Assembly: GCA_027563935.2 (NCBI GenBank)
Contig: CM050454.1
Span: 53,100,596 to 53,164,595, forward strand
Direction of reading: 5' to 3'
From: Costus lasius
Taxonomy: Eukaryota; Streptophyta; Magnoliopsida; Zingiberales; Costaceae
Length of the DNA: 64,000 nucleotides
Shown here piece by piece: positions 54,406 to 64,000 of this stretch. The translations under genes and the position numbers were made by a program. The notes beneath the pieces are model-generated. The model had not been told where the DNA came from. It saw nothing but the letters and a program-made list of their open reading frames with translations, and did no database searches. How positions within the stretch are numbered: position 1 is the first letter of the stretch; each line of letters begins with the position of its first letter.

Positions 54406-56302
54406 TTTTCGATATGATCTATATGATTGCTTTGAAATGTTTGTGATCCATACATGTTGCGCTTACTTGATGCATGCTTTATTTACATGAAGTTTGCGCT
54501 TGTATCATGGTTACATGAAGTTTGCGCTTGTATCATGGTTACATGAAGTTTGCGCTTGTATCATGGTTACATGCAGTTTGCGCTCCCCCTTGAAGGGGAC
54601 TCCCTAATGTTTGCGCTCCCCCTTGAAGGGGACCCCCTTAGATCTAAGGGTTATCAACATGCTAGATATGACATATATCTTATGTTCTCAAGTGAAGCAT
54701 GTTGTTTGTTATGTTTGCGCATGTTCTAAATGTTTTTATAAAACTTACATCTTGCGCGCATGCTTAGATCTAAGGTGCCCCTACTATAAATCCTTAGATG
54801 GGTTGATGGGGTTGAAAGCATCTACTATGTTAGATCCAAAGTCTGATCAGACCATCTGACAGCCTAGATGGATCGACCAGATGGCACCTGTGCGCAAGCA
54901 CAAGGTGGCCATAGGTTGATTGCATCTTAGGTGTGTAGCGAGGTCTGGTTGAGACAACTACTGAACACACATGAGTTAGGCCCGGGGTCACACCCGCTTG
55001 CCAAAACTCATGAGGGTGGTTCAGCCCTTGGCGCATGCATGGTTGACCATTAGGTCAACTCGGGTCAGTTAGGACTCGGTGCATGCAAGGGCAGAGGATC
55101 TGACCAGATGGATGAGTGGATCCCTATCAATGGACCATTGTAAGGTTGTGGAGCACATAAGGAAATTAAAATTGATACCTATGGGGTTTTTCAAAACTTA
55201 ATTTCATGATTGGATCACATGATGAATGATACCATATGCTTGTTTATTTAGTCTTATGTGGGTTGCCCTATTGTGTGCTGTGCTGGGGCCTGCGTGCCTG
55301 GTAAATTATAAGTTAATATTATTGTGATCTGCGAATCACTTTTTCATTTAATTTATAATATGTATTTGACCTGCGAGTCAAAGCTTGTCTAGATAGAGCA
55401 AAATGTATTTTGACTAGACAAGAACATAAAAGCACACATCCAAAAGGAGTATTCACCTGGTGGCGCACCTGAGGTGCTCTTGGCGCTAGGGCCATGGGTT
55501 GGACCAGATGAGATGCTAAGGAGCTCAAGTGAAGACTTAAGTAAAATTAAGGTCTTACTAGGGTTCATGGGCTTTTACCACATAAGATCATGCTTTCTAT
55601 TTATTGCTTATATACATTAGAACAGCATGAGTTTATCTTCTGCTATCACCATAGGAATTGCATGATAGTAAAGAAGATAAAAGACCGTTAAAATCCAACG
55701 CTAACATATCAAGCTCGTAAGCCTTCTGACGCGAAACCTCACTGTTCTGACTATCGTTGGAGCCGTGTTGAACCCACTCAGTGGGCACGTCCATCTATCT
55801 TCAGACGGTGCTGGATTTCACCTGCGTGTTACAGAGTAGGGATTTATCCCTTCTCGTTGCTCAGCATAGCACGTGGTGGTCCAGGGAGTAGGTCAGGTCA
55901 GCTTGACCATGTAGGCTACATATGTGGCGCATATGGTAGCACATGGAGGCAGCCATCTGTGGGATTAGAGACTGTGTTGTACCAACTCAGTTGGCACAGT
56001 CTGCTGGATTGCCCAGATGAAGGGGAATCGCACGGGTTGGCGATTGGCTGGGACAGCCTACCAGAAATTAATGTTTGTCATCTCTGTGCATCTTATCTCG
56101 CCTGAGCGGGACGCGGAGACCAAGTATGAAATCTGGATCCCATCTCACTAAAAGAGTATTACTCTTTCGGACTGTTTACTGGATTTTTCAGTCAGACAAA
56201 ATAGTGAGAAAAGAATCTTTCTTAAGTCCTGGATTGATTCTGAACATTGATACTAACCTTGCTGTTCTTGCATTGTTGTAGATAACTGCAGCAACGAACA
56301 CC
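54406..56302 (+). other. Untranslated leader of Copia-I C
   Basis: This leader is unusually long and has no gene. It contains a 28-bp tandem repeat and two copies of an LTR-end-like hairpin (54483-54633), stem-loops CCCACTCAGTGGG (55773-55785) and CCAACTCAGTTGG (55982-55994), the structure at 56143-56209 (outer stem TCTCACTA/TAGTGAGA, inner AAAGAGT/ACTCTTT and GACTG/CAGTC), and an acceptor-like TTGTTGTAG before gag. Confidence 0.75.
54483..54584 (+). repeat. 28-bp tandem repeat in the C leader
   Basis: Three units start TTACATGAAGTTTGCG at 54483, 54511 and 54539, and a partial fourth starts at 54567. The fourth runs into TTTGCGCTCCCCCTTGAAGG (54577), which repeats at 54610 and resembles the LTR ends of A and S. 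Confidence 0.85.
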
Positions 56303-59300
56303 ATGAGCTTCAATGTGCGATCCCTACTGGAAAGGGAGAAGTTTGCTGGGCCGAACTTCTCTGACTGGTTTGGACACCTTAAGATCGTTCTTAAGGCAGA
56401 GAGGAAACTGTATGTCCTCGAGACGGCAATACCGCCGCAGCCCGCTCCGAACGCCGCAAGGGCGGTTCGGGATGCCTATGAAAAGCACGTCAATGATAGC
56501 ATTGATGTCGCTTGCCTGATGCTAGCGTCTATGACGCCACCGCTGCAGCGTCAGCATGAGGATATGTCGGCTATAGAGATTATAGCGAACCTCAAGATGC
56601 TGTATGCTGCACAGGCGAGGACAGAACGCTATAATCTGACGAAGCTCTTCTTTCAGAGCAAACTGGCTGAGGGGAGCCCAGTGGGAGCTCACGTGCTCAA
56701 GATGATTGGGCACAAGGAGGCTCTGGAGAAACTGGGGCATACCATCAACCAGGAGCTTGCTGTAGATATTATTCTGCAGTCTCTTCCGCCCTCTTTCGAT
56801 GCGTTCATTATTAACTTTAATATGAACAAAATCGATTGTACGCCGGCAGAGCTGCTGAATATGCTCTTGACTACTGAGGAAACTCTGAAGGGAAAGCCTT
56901 CAACCTCTGTCTTAATGGTTCCTTCAAGGAACAAGAAGAAGGGGAAGAAGGGCAAGGCCCCTGTCAAGAACTACAGCAAGGCACTGAAACAGAAGGTGAA
57001 GCGGTCGAAGGACAACAGGTGTTTCCACTGTGGCCAGCTGGGTCACTGGAAAAAGGACTGTAAAGCGCTCCAAGGAGATAAGAGGGGAAGCATCGCTTCT
57101 GGCTCAGGTATATATGTGACTGAGGTCATGTTATCTTCTTCTTCCATTTCATGGGTGTTGGACACTGCATGTGGAGTTCACATTTGTTCAAATGTACAGG
57201 AACTCAGGAGAAGAAGGCAGGTGGGACAGCATGAGGTAGACCTACGCGTTGGAAACGGGGCACGGGTTGCTGCTGTTGCTGTAGGAGACTATTTCATTTC
57301 TTTACCATCTGGCATTGTATTAGAATTAAACAATTGTTATTTTGTACCCAGTATTACCAAGAATATTATCTCTATTCCTGCTCTTGTCAGGAAAGGATTT
57401 GCCTTTGAATGCAAGATTTCAAAGTGTGTTTTAACTTATGATAATATTGTGTATGCGACTGGTTCAATTAACAATGGGTTATTCATGTTGGACATGGAAA
57501 ATTCTATACAAAACATTGATAATAAGAAAGCCAAGTATGCTGATAACAGCACCTTATTATGGCATAGTCGTTTAGGCCATATAAACGAGAAGCGCATTAA
57601 GCGGTTGCATGATCATGGACTGCTGGGATCATTCTCCTATGAGGAGATTGATACATGCAAAGCTTGTTTGATGGGTAAAATGATGAAGTCTCCTTTTCCT
57701 AACAAAGGTCAAAGGGCTTCAGGTTTACTTGACCTCATACACAGTGATGTGTGTGGGCCATTTAGTAAACATGCCAGAGGTGGCTATCAGTACTTCATTA
57801 CCTTTACTGATGATTTCAGTAGGTATGGGTATGTCTATTTAATGAGACATAAAAGTGAATCTTTTGACAAGTTCAAAGAGTTCAAGAATGAAGTACAAAA
57901 TCAGTTAGGCCGTAATATCAAGACACTTCGTTCTGATCGAGGTGGTGAATACCTGAGTCATGCATTTACTGACTATCTAAAGGAGTGTGGGATTATCTCA
58001 CAGCTCACTCCGCCAGGAACACCACAATGGAATGGTGTGTCCGAAAGGAGAAATAGAACGTTACTTGATATGGTTCGTTCTATGATGAGTCAGGCTACTC
58101 TTCCATATTCCTTTTGGGGTTTTGCACTGGAAACAGCTGCAAAGGTACTAAACCGAGTGCCATCCAAGGCAGTTTCAAAGACGCCATATGAGTTATGGTA
58201 TGGGAAACAGCCTAGCTTGACATTTATCAGGATATGGGGTTGCGAAGCTTATGTCAAAAAGCTCGCCTCTGGGAAACTGGAGAGCAGATCTGAGAAATGT
58301 ATCTTTGTCGGTTACCCTAAGGAAACTAAGGGTTATTATTTCTTCGATCCCAAAGAGAACAAGGTTTTTGTTGCTCGGACGGCTATATTTCTTGAGAGGG
58401 AATTTCTTCTGCAAGAGGCCAGTGGGAGAGAAATAAAGCTGGATGAGAATCCAGAGGAAGGACAAAGTAGTCAAGCACAGTTGGATGAGCCTGAGCCAGT
58501 TGAACAGGTTATTGAACAACCTGAGGCTCAGATAACACGGGAACCGCGAAGATCGGGAAGGATCCGTCGTCAGCCTGAGCGCTATGACGGAGTCTACATC
58601 ATTGATAATGATGAACCCCTCACTTATGCGGATGCGGTCAGTGGACCGGAGTCAGCTAGATGGATTGAAGCTATGCGAGCCGAAATGGACTCCATGTCAG
58701 ATAACCAAGTCTGGGATTTGGTTGATCCGCCTCCGGGAGTAATCCCTATAGGCTGTAAATGGATCTTCAAGAAGAAGATTGACATGGATGGTAACGTGGT
58801 TACCTATAAAGGCAGGCTAGTTGCGAAAGGTTTCAAACAAATCTACGGGATAGATTATGATGAAACTTTCTCACCTGTAGCCATGTTTAAGTCTATTCGG
58901 ATTCTTTTCGCGATAGCAGCATATTACGATTATGAGATCTGGCAGATGGATGTGAAAACAGCTTTCCTTAATGGAAATCTGGATGAGGATGTGTATATGA
59001 CACAACCTGAGGGTTTCACTAATCCATCAGATCGTCATAAAATATGCAAGTTAAAGAAGTCCATTTATGGACTGAAACAAGCATCTAGAAGCTGGAATAT
59101 TCGTTTTGATGAATCAATCTCTGAGTTTGGTTTCATCAAGAATGAAGACGACCCGTGTGTATATAAGAGGTTTAGTGGGAGCGTGATTACATTCTTAATC
59201 CTCTACGTCGATGATATCTTAATCATTGGAAATGATATTCCTGAACTGCATGCGGTTAAAGCATGGTTAGGAAAATGTTTCCAGATGAAAGATTTAGGAG

Positions 59301-60187
59301 AAGCAGCCTATGTGTTAGGTGTGAAGATCTACCGAGATAGATCTAAGAGGCTTCTCGGGCTGTGCCAGAGTACTTACATCGATAAGGTCCTGGAGAGATT
59401 CCATTTAAAGAATTCTAAACGTGGATATCTTCCAGTCAGACATGGTCTGAATCTTTCGAAGAGTCAGTGTCCACAAACACAGACTGAGAAAGATGAAATG
59501 GACAATACGCCTTATGCTTCGGCTATTGGGTCCATTATGTATGCGATGTTGTGTACTCGCCCAGACGTCGCTTACGGGTTAAGCGTAACCAGTCGATTCC
59601 AAAGTAATCCAGGTTTGGCGCACTAGATTGCAGTCAAGAACATCTTAAAATATCTGCGGAGGACCAAAGATATGTTCTTGATATATGGTGGTCAGGAAGA
59701 ACTCAGTATAGAGGGATATACTGACGCTTCGTTCCAGTCGGACCAGGATGATTTCCGATCGCAATCAGGCTATGTTTTTAGCTTGAATGGTGGAGCAGTG
59801 GTGTGGAAGAGTTTCAAACAGTCAACTGTTGCTGATTCCACAACAGAAGCCGAGTATGTTGCAGCCTCGGAAGCATCCAAGGAGGCAGTGTGGATTCGTA
59901 AGTTCGTGAGAGAACTTGGTGTCGTTCCTTCGAGTGCAGATCCTTTGGTTATCTTCTGTGATAACACTGGAGCAATAGCACAAGCAAAGGAACCACGGTC
60001 GCACCAGAAGTCCAAGCACATACAGAGACGGTTTCACTTGATCCGGGAGATCATTGATCGTGGCGAGATCAAAATATGCAAGGTTCATACAGATGACAAT
60101 CTGGCAGACCCGCTTACCAAGCCTCTGGCGCAGCAGAAGCATGAGAAGCACTGTAATAATATGGGTTTGAGATTACTCAACCATTAG
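56303..60187 (+). pseudogene. gag-pol: Copia-I C gag-pol, intact but for one stop
   Basis: Same start and 1294-codon length as A, in one frame throughout. The only lesion I see is TAG at 59624-59626, codon 1108, where A has Trp (AHW). It falls after the RT core and before RNase H, so a product ending there would keep Gag, protease, integrase and the YVDD reverse transcriptase but lose RNase H. The change is G to A, and the opposite-strand C sits in a CAG context, a plant CHG methylation site. All motif residues listed for A are present. Protein differences from A are few. Confidence 0.94.
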
Positions 60188-60196
60188 ATTAAGTGC

Positions 60197-60207
60197 AAGT
60201 GGGAGAT
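60197..60207 (+). other. Polypurine tract of Copia-I C
   Basis: AAGTGGGAGAT ends right before the LTR start TGTTGGGG at 60208. Confidence 0.87.
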
Positions 60208-61889
60208 TGTTGGGGTATGCCCTTAAGGCTTATGTTTGAGGCCTTGGGATTGTAATAGTATCATGTAATAAACTGTTGTGTTTATAAAGGCATGGTTATT
60301 ATTCAGGTTGTTACCTTGTCTGCTGTAATAAGTGTACTTCTGAATAATGTCTCAAAGCTGTTCAGCTAGGCTGACAGGCTATATGTCCTTAGTCGAGATA
60401 TCTTGGTGAACATGAGACAGCCTTGATATGATTGAGACTAATATGTGTGCTAATCTTATAGGATGCTTCGAGCATGGAATAAGATGTAGACTCATGGGTA
60501 CATTGGATGTACTGGACAGACCCTACTGGGATATTCCATTGCTTGTCACAATGTGAATGATCCTTGTAAGCACTAAGTGGCACATGTCCTCTGACTTGAG
60601 ATCACTTGTGTTTCTAAATGATGATTGTCATTGTCTTGAGGTAGTTCAATATCATTTGAAACATAATGATTATAGACTATTTTGGATGGTGAGCTTGAAT
60701 CAGGTTAGGGCACTAGTGATAGACAAAGGATTGCCGTCTCCTTGTTTAAGGAGTGTGATGTTCTTAAGGGCCCCCCTATATGAGATGATTGAGAAAGTGT
60801 ATGGCCATACCCAGATGACTATGTTCATCTGATCTAATCATGCTCATCATGTTGGAGTTACAAGCTTGACATGCTTGTCCAATGTGAACATCCAGTGGCA
60901 AAGGAAACATGTATGCCTTGTGAGTTTGATTCACACTTGTGCCATGGTTTGGGTGTAGTCTTGGAAGACTATTTCCTTTATATCGGGAGACAGTGATGTG
61001 TTGCTAGATACCTCTCACTGATCGTGATAACGAAAGTTATCGTTACCGACATTTAAAGGAAACCCTTAGGGTCGCACAATTTGATGATATGGCTTACTCA
61101 AGTCAGATCGTATGGACTGAATTGTTTGGGTTCAGTTTAGAGGAGTTTAACCTCTGATTGTAAGTGAGATCTGGTCTGATCATGTTTGATTGATTAGGGC
61201 TCTAGATCGGTAAGCTTCGATCGAGAGAGTTGATGCTAGATCGATGAGATCAGAAGCATCAAAAGGATGAACGGTCAGATCTTAAACCTTGGGTTTATTT
61301 TGATTTGGACCAATGCTTGGGCTGATTTGATTTGGTTTATTGAACCAAAATCAATTGGATCGATTAAGCTTGAACCGGTTCACATGTGTGAACGCTTGGT
61401 TCAAAGCATAAGCGTTTTGTTTTGATCGGTTTCGAAAGCTCTCCTTCATGACATTCCATTTATGGAAAGTCATCATGGTGACTTGATGAAAAAACGCCAA
61501 AACGCTTTTTGCTTGAAGGCTTCTCACTTTGGCGAAGAAAGTGTGCTTGAGAGAGCATTATCGCCGAGAGTGGAGAGGTGGAATTCGGCCAAGCAAAGAC
61601 TCCAAGGATTCTCCTTCAAACGATCAAGACCCCTTGAAGCTTTTGCTAGCACAAAGGCGTGAAGGGAGTAGCCAACTTCTTCTTGTGTGCGCGCCATTTG
61701 GAGGGGATCTATTTTGCTCTCTTGCTTCCAAGCCGACCTCCATCTCTATGGCTATGGTATAGATCTAAACTCATTCAAGTTGATCATATGGTTTTTCATA
61801 TGCGATCCTTGAGAAACCCTCTTTCCGCCATGCTTGCTAGAGGCGCATGTTCTAGGGTTTCCCCCCCCATGAGTTAGGGGTTCTTTTCA
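60208..61889 (+). repeat. 3' LTR of Copia-I C
   Basis: 1682 bp, TGTTGGGG to TTCTTTTCA, followed by the right target copy GGTAT. Confidence 0.95.
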
Positions 61890-61894
61890 GGTAT

Positions 61895-62291
61895 AACGGT
61901 CAGGTCGGACTTGACTAAGATTTTTCATATGTGGTGGTTCACATGATGAAACTTCTAGAGGTAGCCTCAAGTGGTTAGGACTTTGTGCTGTATCTAGCCC
62001 TCGCTGGACACAAAGTGCCTAAACGGTCTTGGGAAGGGCAATTGCCAAGTAGCAATTGACCGGCGAGCCTACCTCAGGAAGCATGCATCACCTTGTACAG
62101 TACATCCCACCCTCGTGGGACGCAAGGCCATGTACGAAATGAGGATCCCATCTCACTAAGGAAGTCGGGCGACTTCTCGATCAATTTTTGAGGATTATCG
62201 ATTAAAATAAAATAGTGAGAAACAATCATTTATAAAAGGCCAGAATAAATGATTGATTTATGATACTGATATGCTCTTATCTTTGTTGTAG
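61895..62291 (+). other. Leader of Copia-II E, third piece
   Basis: It continues from 52700. It has a second CCCAC-CCTC-GTGGG stem-loop (62106-62119) and the leader structure at 62151-62220: outer stem TCTCACTA (62151-62158)/TAGTGAGA (62213-62220), inner GAAGTC/GACTTC and TCGAT/ATCGA. It ends in TTTGTTGTAG at the gag ATG. Confidence 0.7.
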
Positions 62292-63054
62292 ATGGCTTCT
62301 ACAAGCAATAATGATAGCAGGCTATCATTACGTTCCTTCTTGAGGAAGGAGAAGTTGGTTGGAACCAACTTCGAGGACTGGTGCCATACTTGAGGATTGC
62401 CCTCAAGCTCGAGGAAAAGCTGTGTCTCCTTGGGCAGCCTTTTCCTGAACCCATCTCATCTACACCCTTGTTGGCTGAAGAGGATACTTATGGGGTAGCT
62501 TGTCTAAAGCTAGCATGTCGCCTGAGTTGCGAAAGCAACGTGTTGAGCTGATCATATTTTAGATATTCTAAAATAGCTCTTTAAGGGACAAGCTAGAATA
62601 GAAAGCTATAAAAGTAGTCCTATAATGCAAAGGAAAGCCTTAGGGCTTGTCCAACGCATTAAAGATGAAAAAAGGGTGCAGGCGATAAGGTGCTCGAGAA
62701 TGATTGCTAGCGACCTCAAAACAAGGATAAGAGAAGTAGCCCTTCGTCTTCTGGCTTAGGTAATTATGTTACCAAAGTATAGTTGTCTATTTCTGACACA
62801 TGGGTATGTTCTACCGCATGATGAGACTAATACTTGCAAAAGTGTCTTGGTGCTCAACATAAATAGAGCAGTGCTGATGTGGGAGACTGACCTACTAGTT
62901 TGAGCATCTATTGCTGCCTTAGCTATAGGAAACCTCACTCTCTCTGGGGTCCAGACTTTGTTGGAACTTCAATATCTTCATGTTCTATCTATATGTGAAG
63001 TTCTATGAGTAACATAATATATGGATTAAATTAAGTGGTTCTGTACCTATCTCT
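62292..63054 (+). pseudogene. gag: Gag-protease remnant, Copia-II E
   Basis: The ATG at 62292 (MASTSNNDSRLSLRSF) leads to EKLVGTNFEDW, the Copia Gag start. The frame breaks within about 35 codons, and many stops and shifts follow. Further on, SGLGNYVTKV and SDTW near 62750-62810 mark the protease start, and a degraded AIGNLTLS near 62925 corresponds to a segment after it. It ends where copy F begins. Heavily decayed, older than C and D. Confidence 0.7.
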
Positions 63055-64000
63055 TGTTAGGGAATGCCGGGTGTAATTTAAAATTTTGCAGTCCCAGGAC
63101 GCAGCGGAAGAAGCATCACACCCGAAACACATTCCTTTCGCAAGGATCCATGCGAGAGAGAAGACACAAGGATGTGTTAGAGATGTACCTCTTTTGCTTG
63201 TCTAGACGTCGAAGCCATGTTGAAGGCGCCCAAGTGTTCGCCCTCTACAAGTATCCACGCGTCGACTCCTTGATCGTTGTTCCCTTCCACGCTTGGTGCT
63301 AGCCTCGGGAAGAGAATCGAGCCTTAGGGTATCTTTATTTCTCTTGCGCCACCTCCAAGATGACAACGCCAAGAGGAGATGAGGAGGAAGATGATGCCGC
63401 CAATGTTGCTTCCTTTCTTCTTCTTTGCTTGCGCCACCTTCAAGCAAGGTGCGCCTATGGCCAAGGAAGGGAGAGAGCTTGTGGCAAGGAGATGCCACCA
63501 AGCACTAAGAGTCCTTGCGCCAAGAAGAGAGGGAGAGGAAGAAATTGCGGCTCCAAGGAAGAAGTTTGCGCCAAGCTTTGATGTTGTCGCCCTTTGCCCT
63601 TGCTTTCGCCCCTCTATGTGTGTTCACGTCTCCAAGAATTCATCATATAGAGAGGGCTACAATGGGTCCTATAAATAGGACTAGAGGCGGTTTGAGCAAG
63701 GGCTAGGATCATGCCAAGTGTATGGTTAGCATGAGGTGTCTTGAAGTAAGGAAAGTCTCCAAGACTTTACCATAAACCTCATTCAACCTATCCATAAAAG
63801 TCTAAACACTATATCAGCCCAAGACATGCCTCAAATGCATTCTTACCATCAAAGGCTAAGTGGCTAGGCGCAACATGCATGAGGAGTTTCGGCTAGGGTA
63901 AGGATTTTGGGAGAAACTAGGGTTTGAGGTAAGGTAAGTCTCCAAGACATTACCATATACCTCTTCCCTATGTCCATATGCCCTAGGAACTTCCCATAAA
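63055..64000 (-). repeat. Copia-II LTR F, cut by the window end
   Basis: It starts TGTTAGGGAATG and follows LTR X (10141 onward) closely, including the palindromic TATA region at 63666-63681. It interrupts the E gag-protease remnant. Orientation by comparison with X is minus. Whether it is a solo LTR or part of a full element lies outside the window. No gene is recognised in it. Confidence 0.78.

Larger units (their letters stand above)
52701..61889 (+). mobile_element. Copia-I C, complete and very young element
   Basis: It is 9189 bp, flanked by an exact target duplication GGTAT (52696-52700 and 61890-61894). LTRs 52701-54386 and 60208-61889 appear to differ by one base (A 53850, G 61357) and by the length of a C run (12 against 8). 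It contains a primer site, long leader, gag-pol with one stop and purine tract. It inserted into the leader of Copia-II E. Confidence 0.96.

Noticed and set aside
52882..54490. Short open frames repeated exactly at 60389-61877
   Set aside because: Their exact repetition comes from the near-identical LTRs of copy C, not from conserved genes.
54483..54584. Direct repeats considered as a CRISPR-like array
   Set aside because: Units are contiguous with no spacers, and the context is a plant retrotransposon leader.
1..64000. Search for a host gene, tRNA or rRNA gene
   Set aside because: Every long frame matched a retroelement domain or an LTR. By eye I found no exon-like protein, cloverleaf with an intact B box or rRNA segment; a small or degenerate one could still be missed.

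Overview
The window is plant nuclear DNA made almost entirely of nested LTR retrotransposons. I see no host gene, rRNA or tRNA gene, or CRISPR array. The assignment to a flowering plant rests on Athila-type Ty3/Gypsy elements (tRNA-Asp-like primer sites, Athila Gag, ORF-1-like gene) and on Ty1/Copia elements primed from initiator tRNA-Met. The species cannot be told from this sequence.

Labels used below. Athila-1 is a nearly full element at 1275-15346. Athila-2 is a deleted element at 35415-39544. Athila-3 is the broken gag at 474-1274 and 15347-15866. Copia-I is the family whose LTR starts TGTTGGGGTATGCCC: copies A (23613-30541), B (30542-35414), C (52701-61889), D (41792-50789, minus), H (20993-23612, minus) and solo LTR S (10937-12620). 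Copia-II is an older family whose LTR starts TGTTGGTGTTTATGCC: copies E (40556-63054, split in pieces), F (63055 to the window end), J (15867-19767, minus), L (19768-20992) and solo LTR X (10141-14086, minus).

Layout. 1-16.1 kb: Athila-3 gag, part of it inverted, was split by Athila-1 (target duplication ACCAC/ACCGC). The 3' LTR of Athila-1 was split by solo LTR X, and X was split by solo LTR S (duplication ATGCA), giving four nested layers. 15.9-23.6 kb: Copia-II J and L, then minus-strand Copia-I H. 23.6-35.4 kb: Copia-I A has an uninterrupted 1294-codon gag-pol but no 5' LTR, and lies against a truncated B. 35.4-40.6 kb: Athila-2 lacks reverse transcriptase, RNase H and integrase and keeps an Athila ORF-1-like gene. 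40.6-64 kb: Copia-II E is split by two complete young Copia-I elements, D (duplication GGGCA) and C (duplication GGTAT), and then by F.

No copy looks autonomous. A has an intact polyprotein but no 5' LTR. C is complete with near-identical LTRs but has one in-frame stop in pol. D has lost its start codon, has a stop and has Asp to Asn in the reverse transcriptase active site. Proteins from A could in principle act on C or D transcripts; this is inference. The least expected content is noncoding. The Copia leaders share stem-loops whose pairing survives sequence change between families. The Athila 3' regions and LTRs carry stem-loops with compensatory changes. An array of TACGGCA/TGCCGTA palindromes recurs in Athila LTRs and in one internal region.
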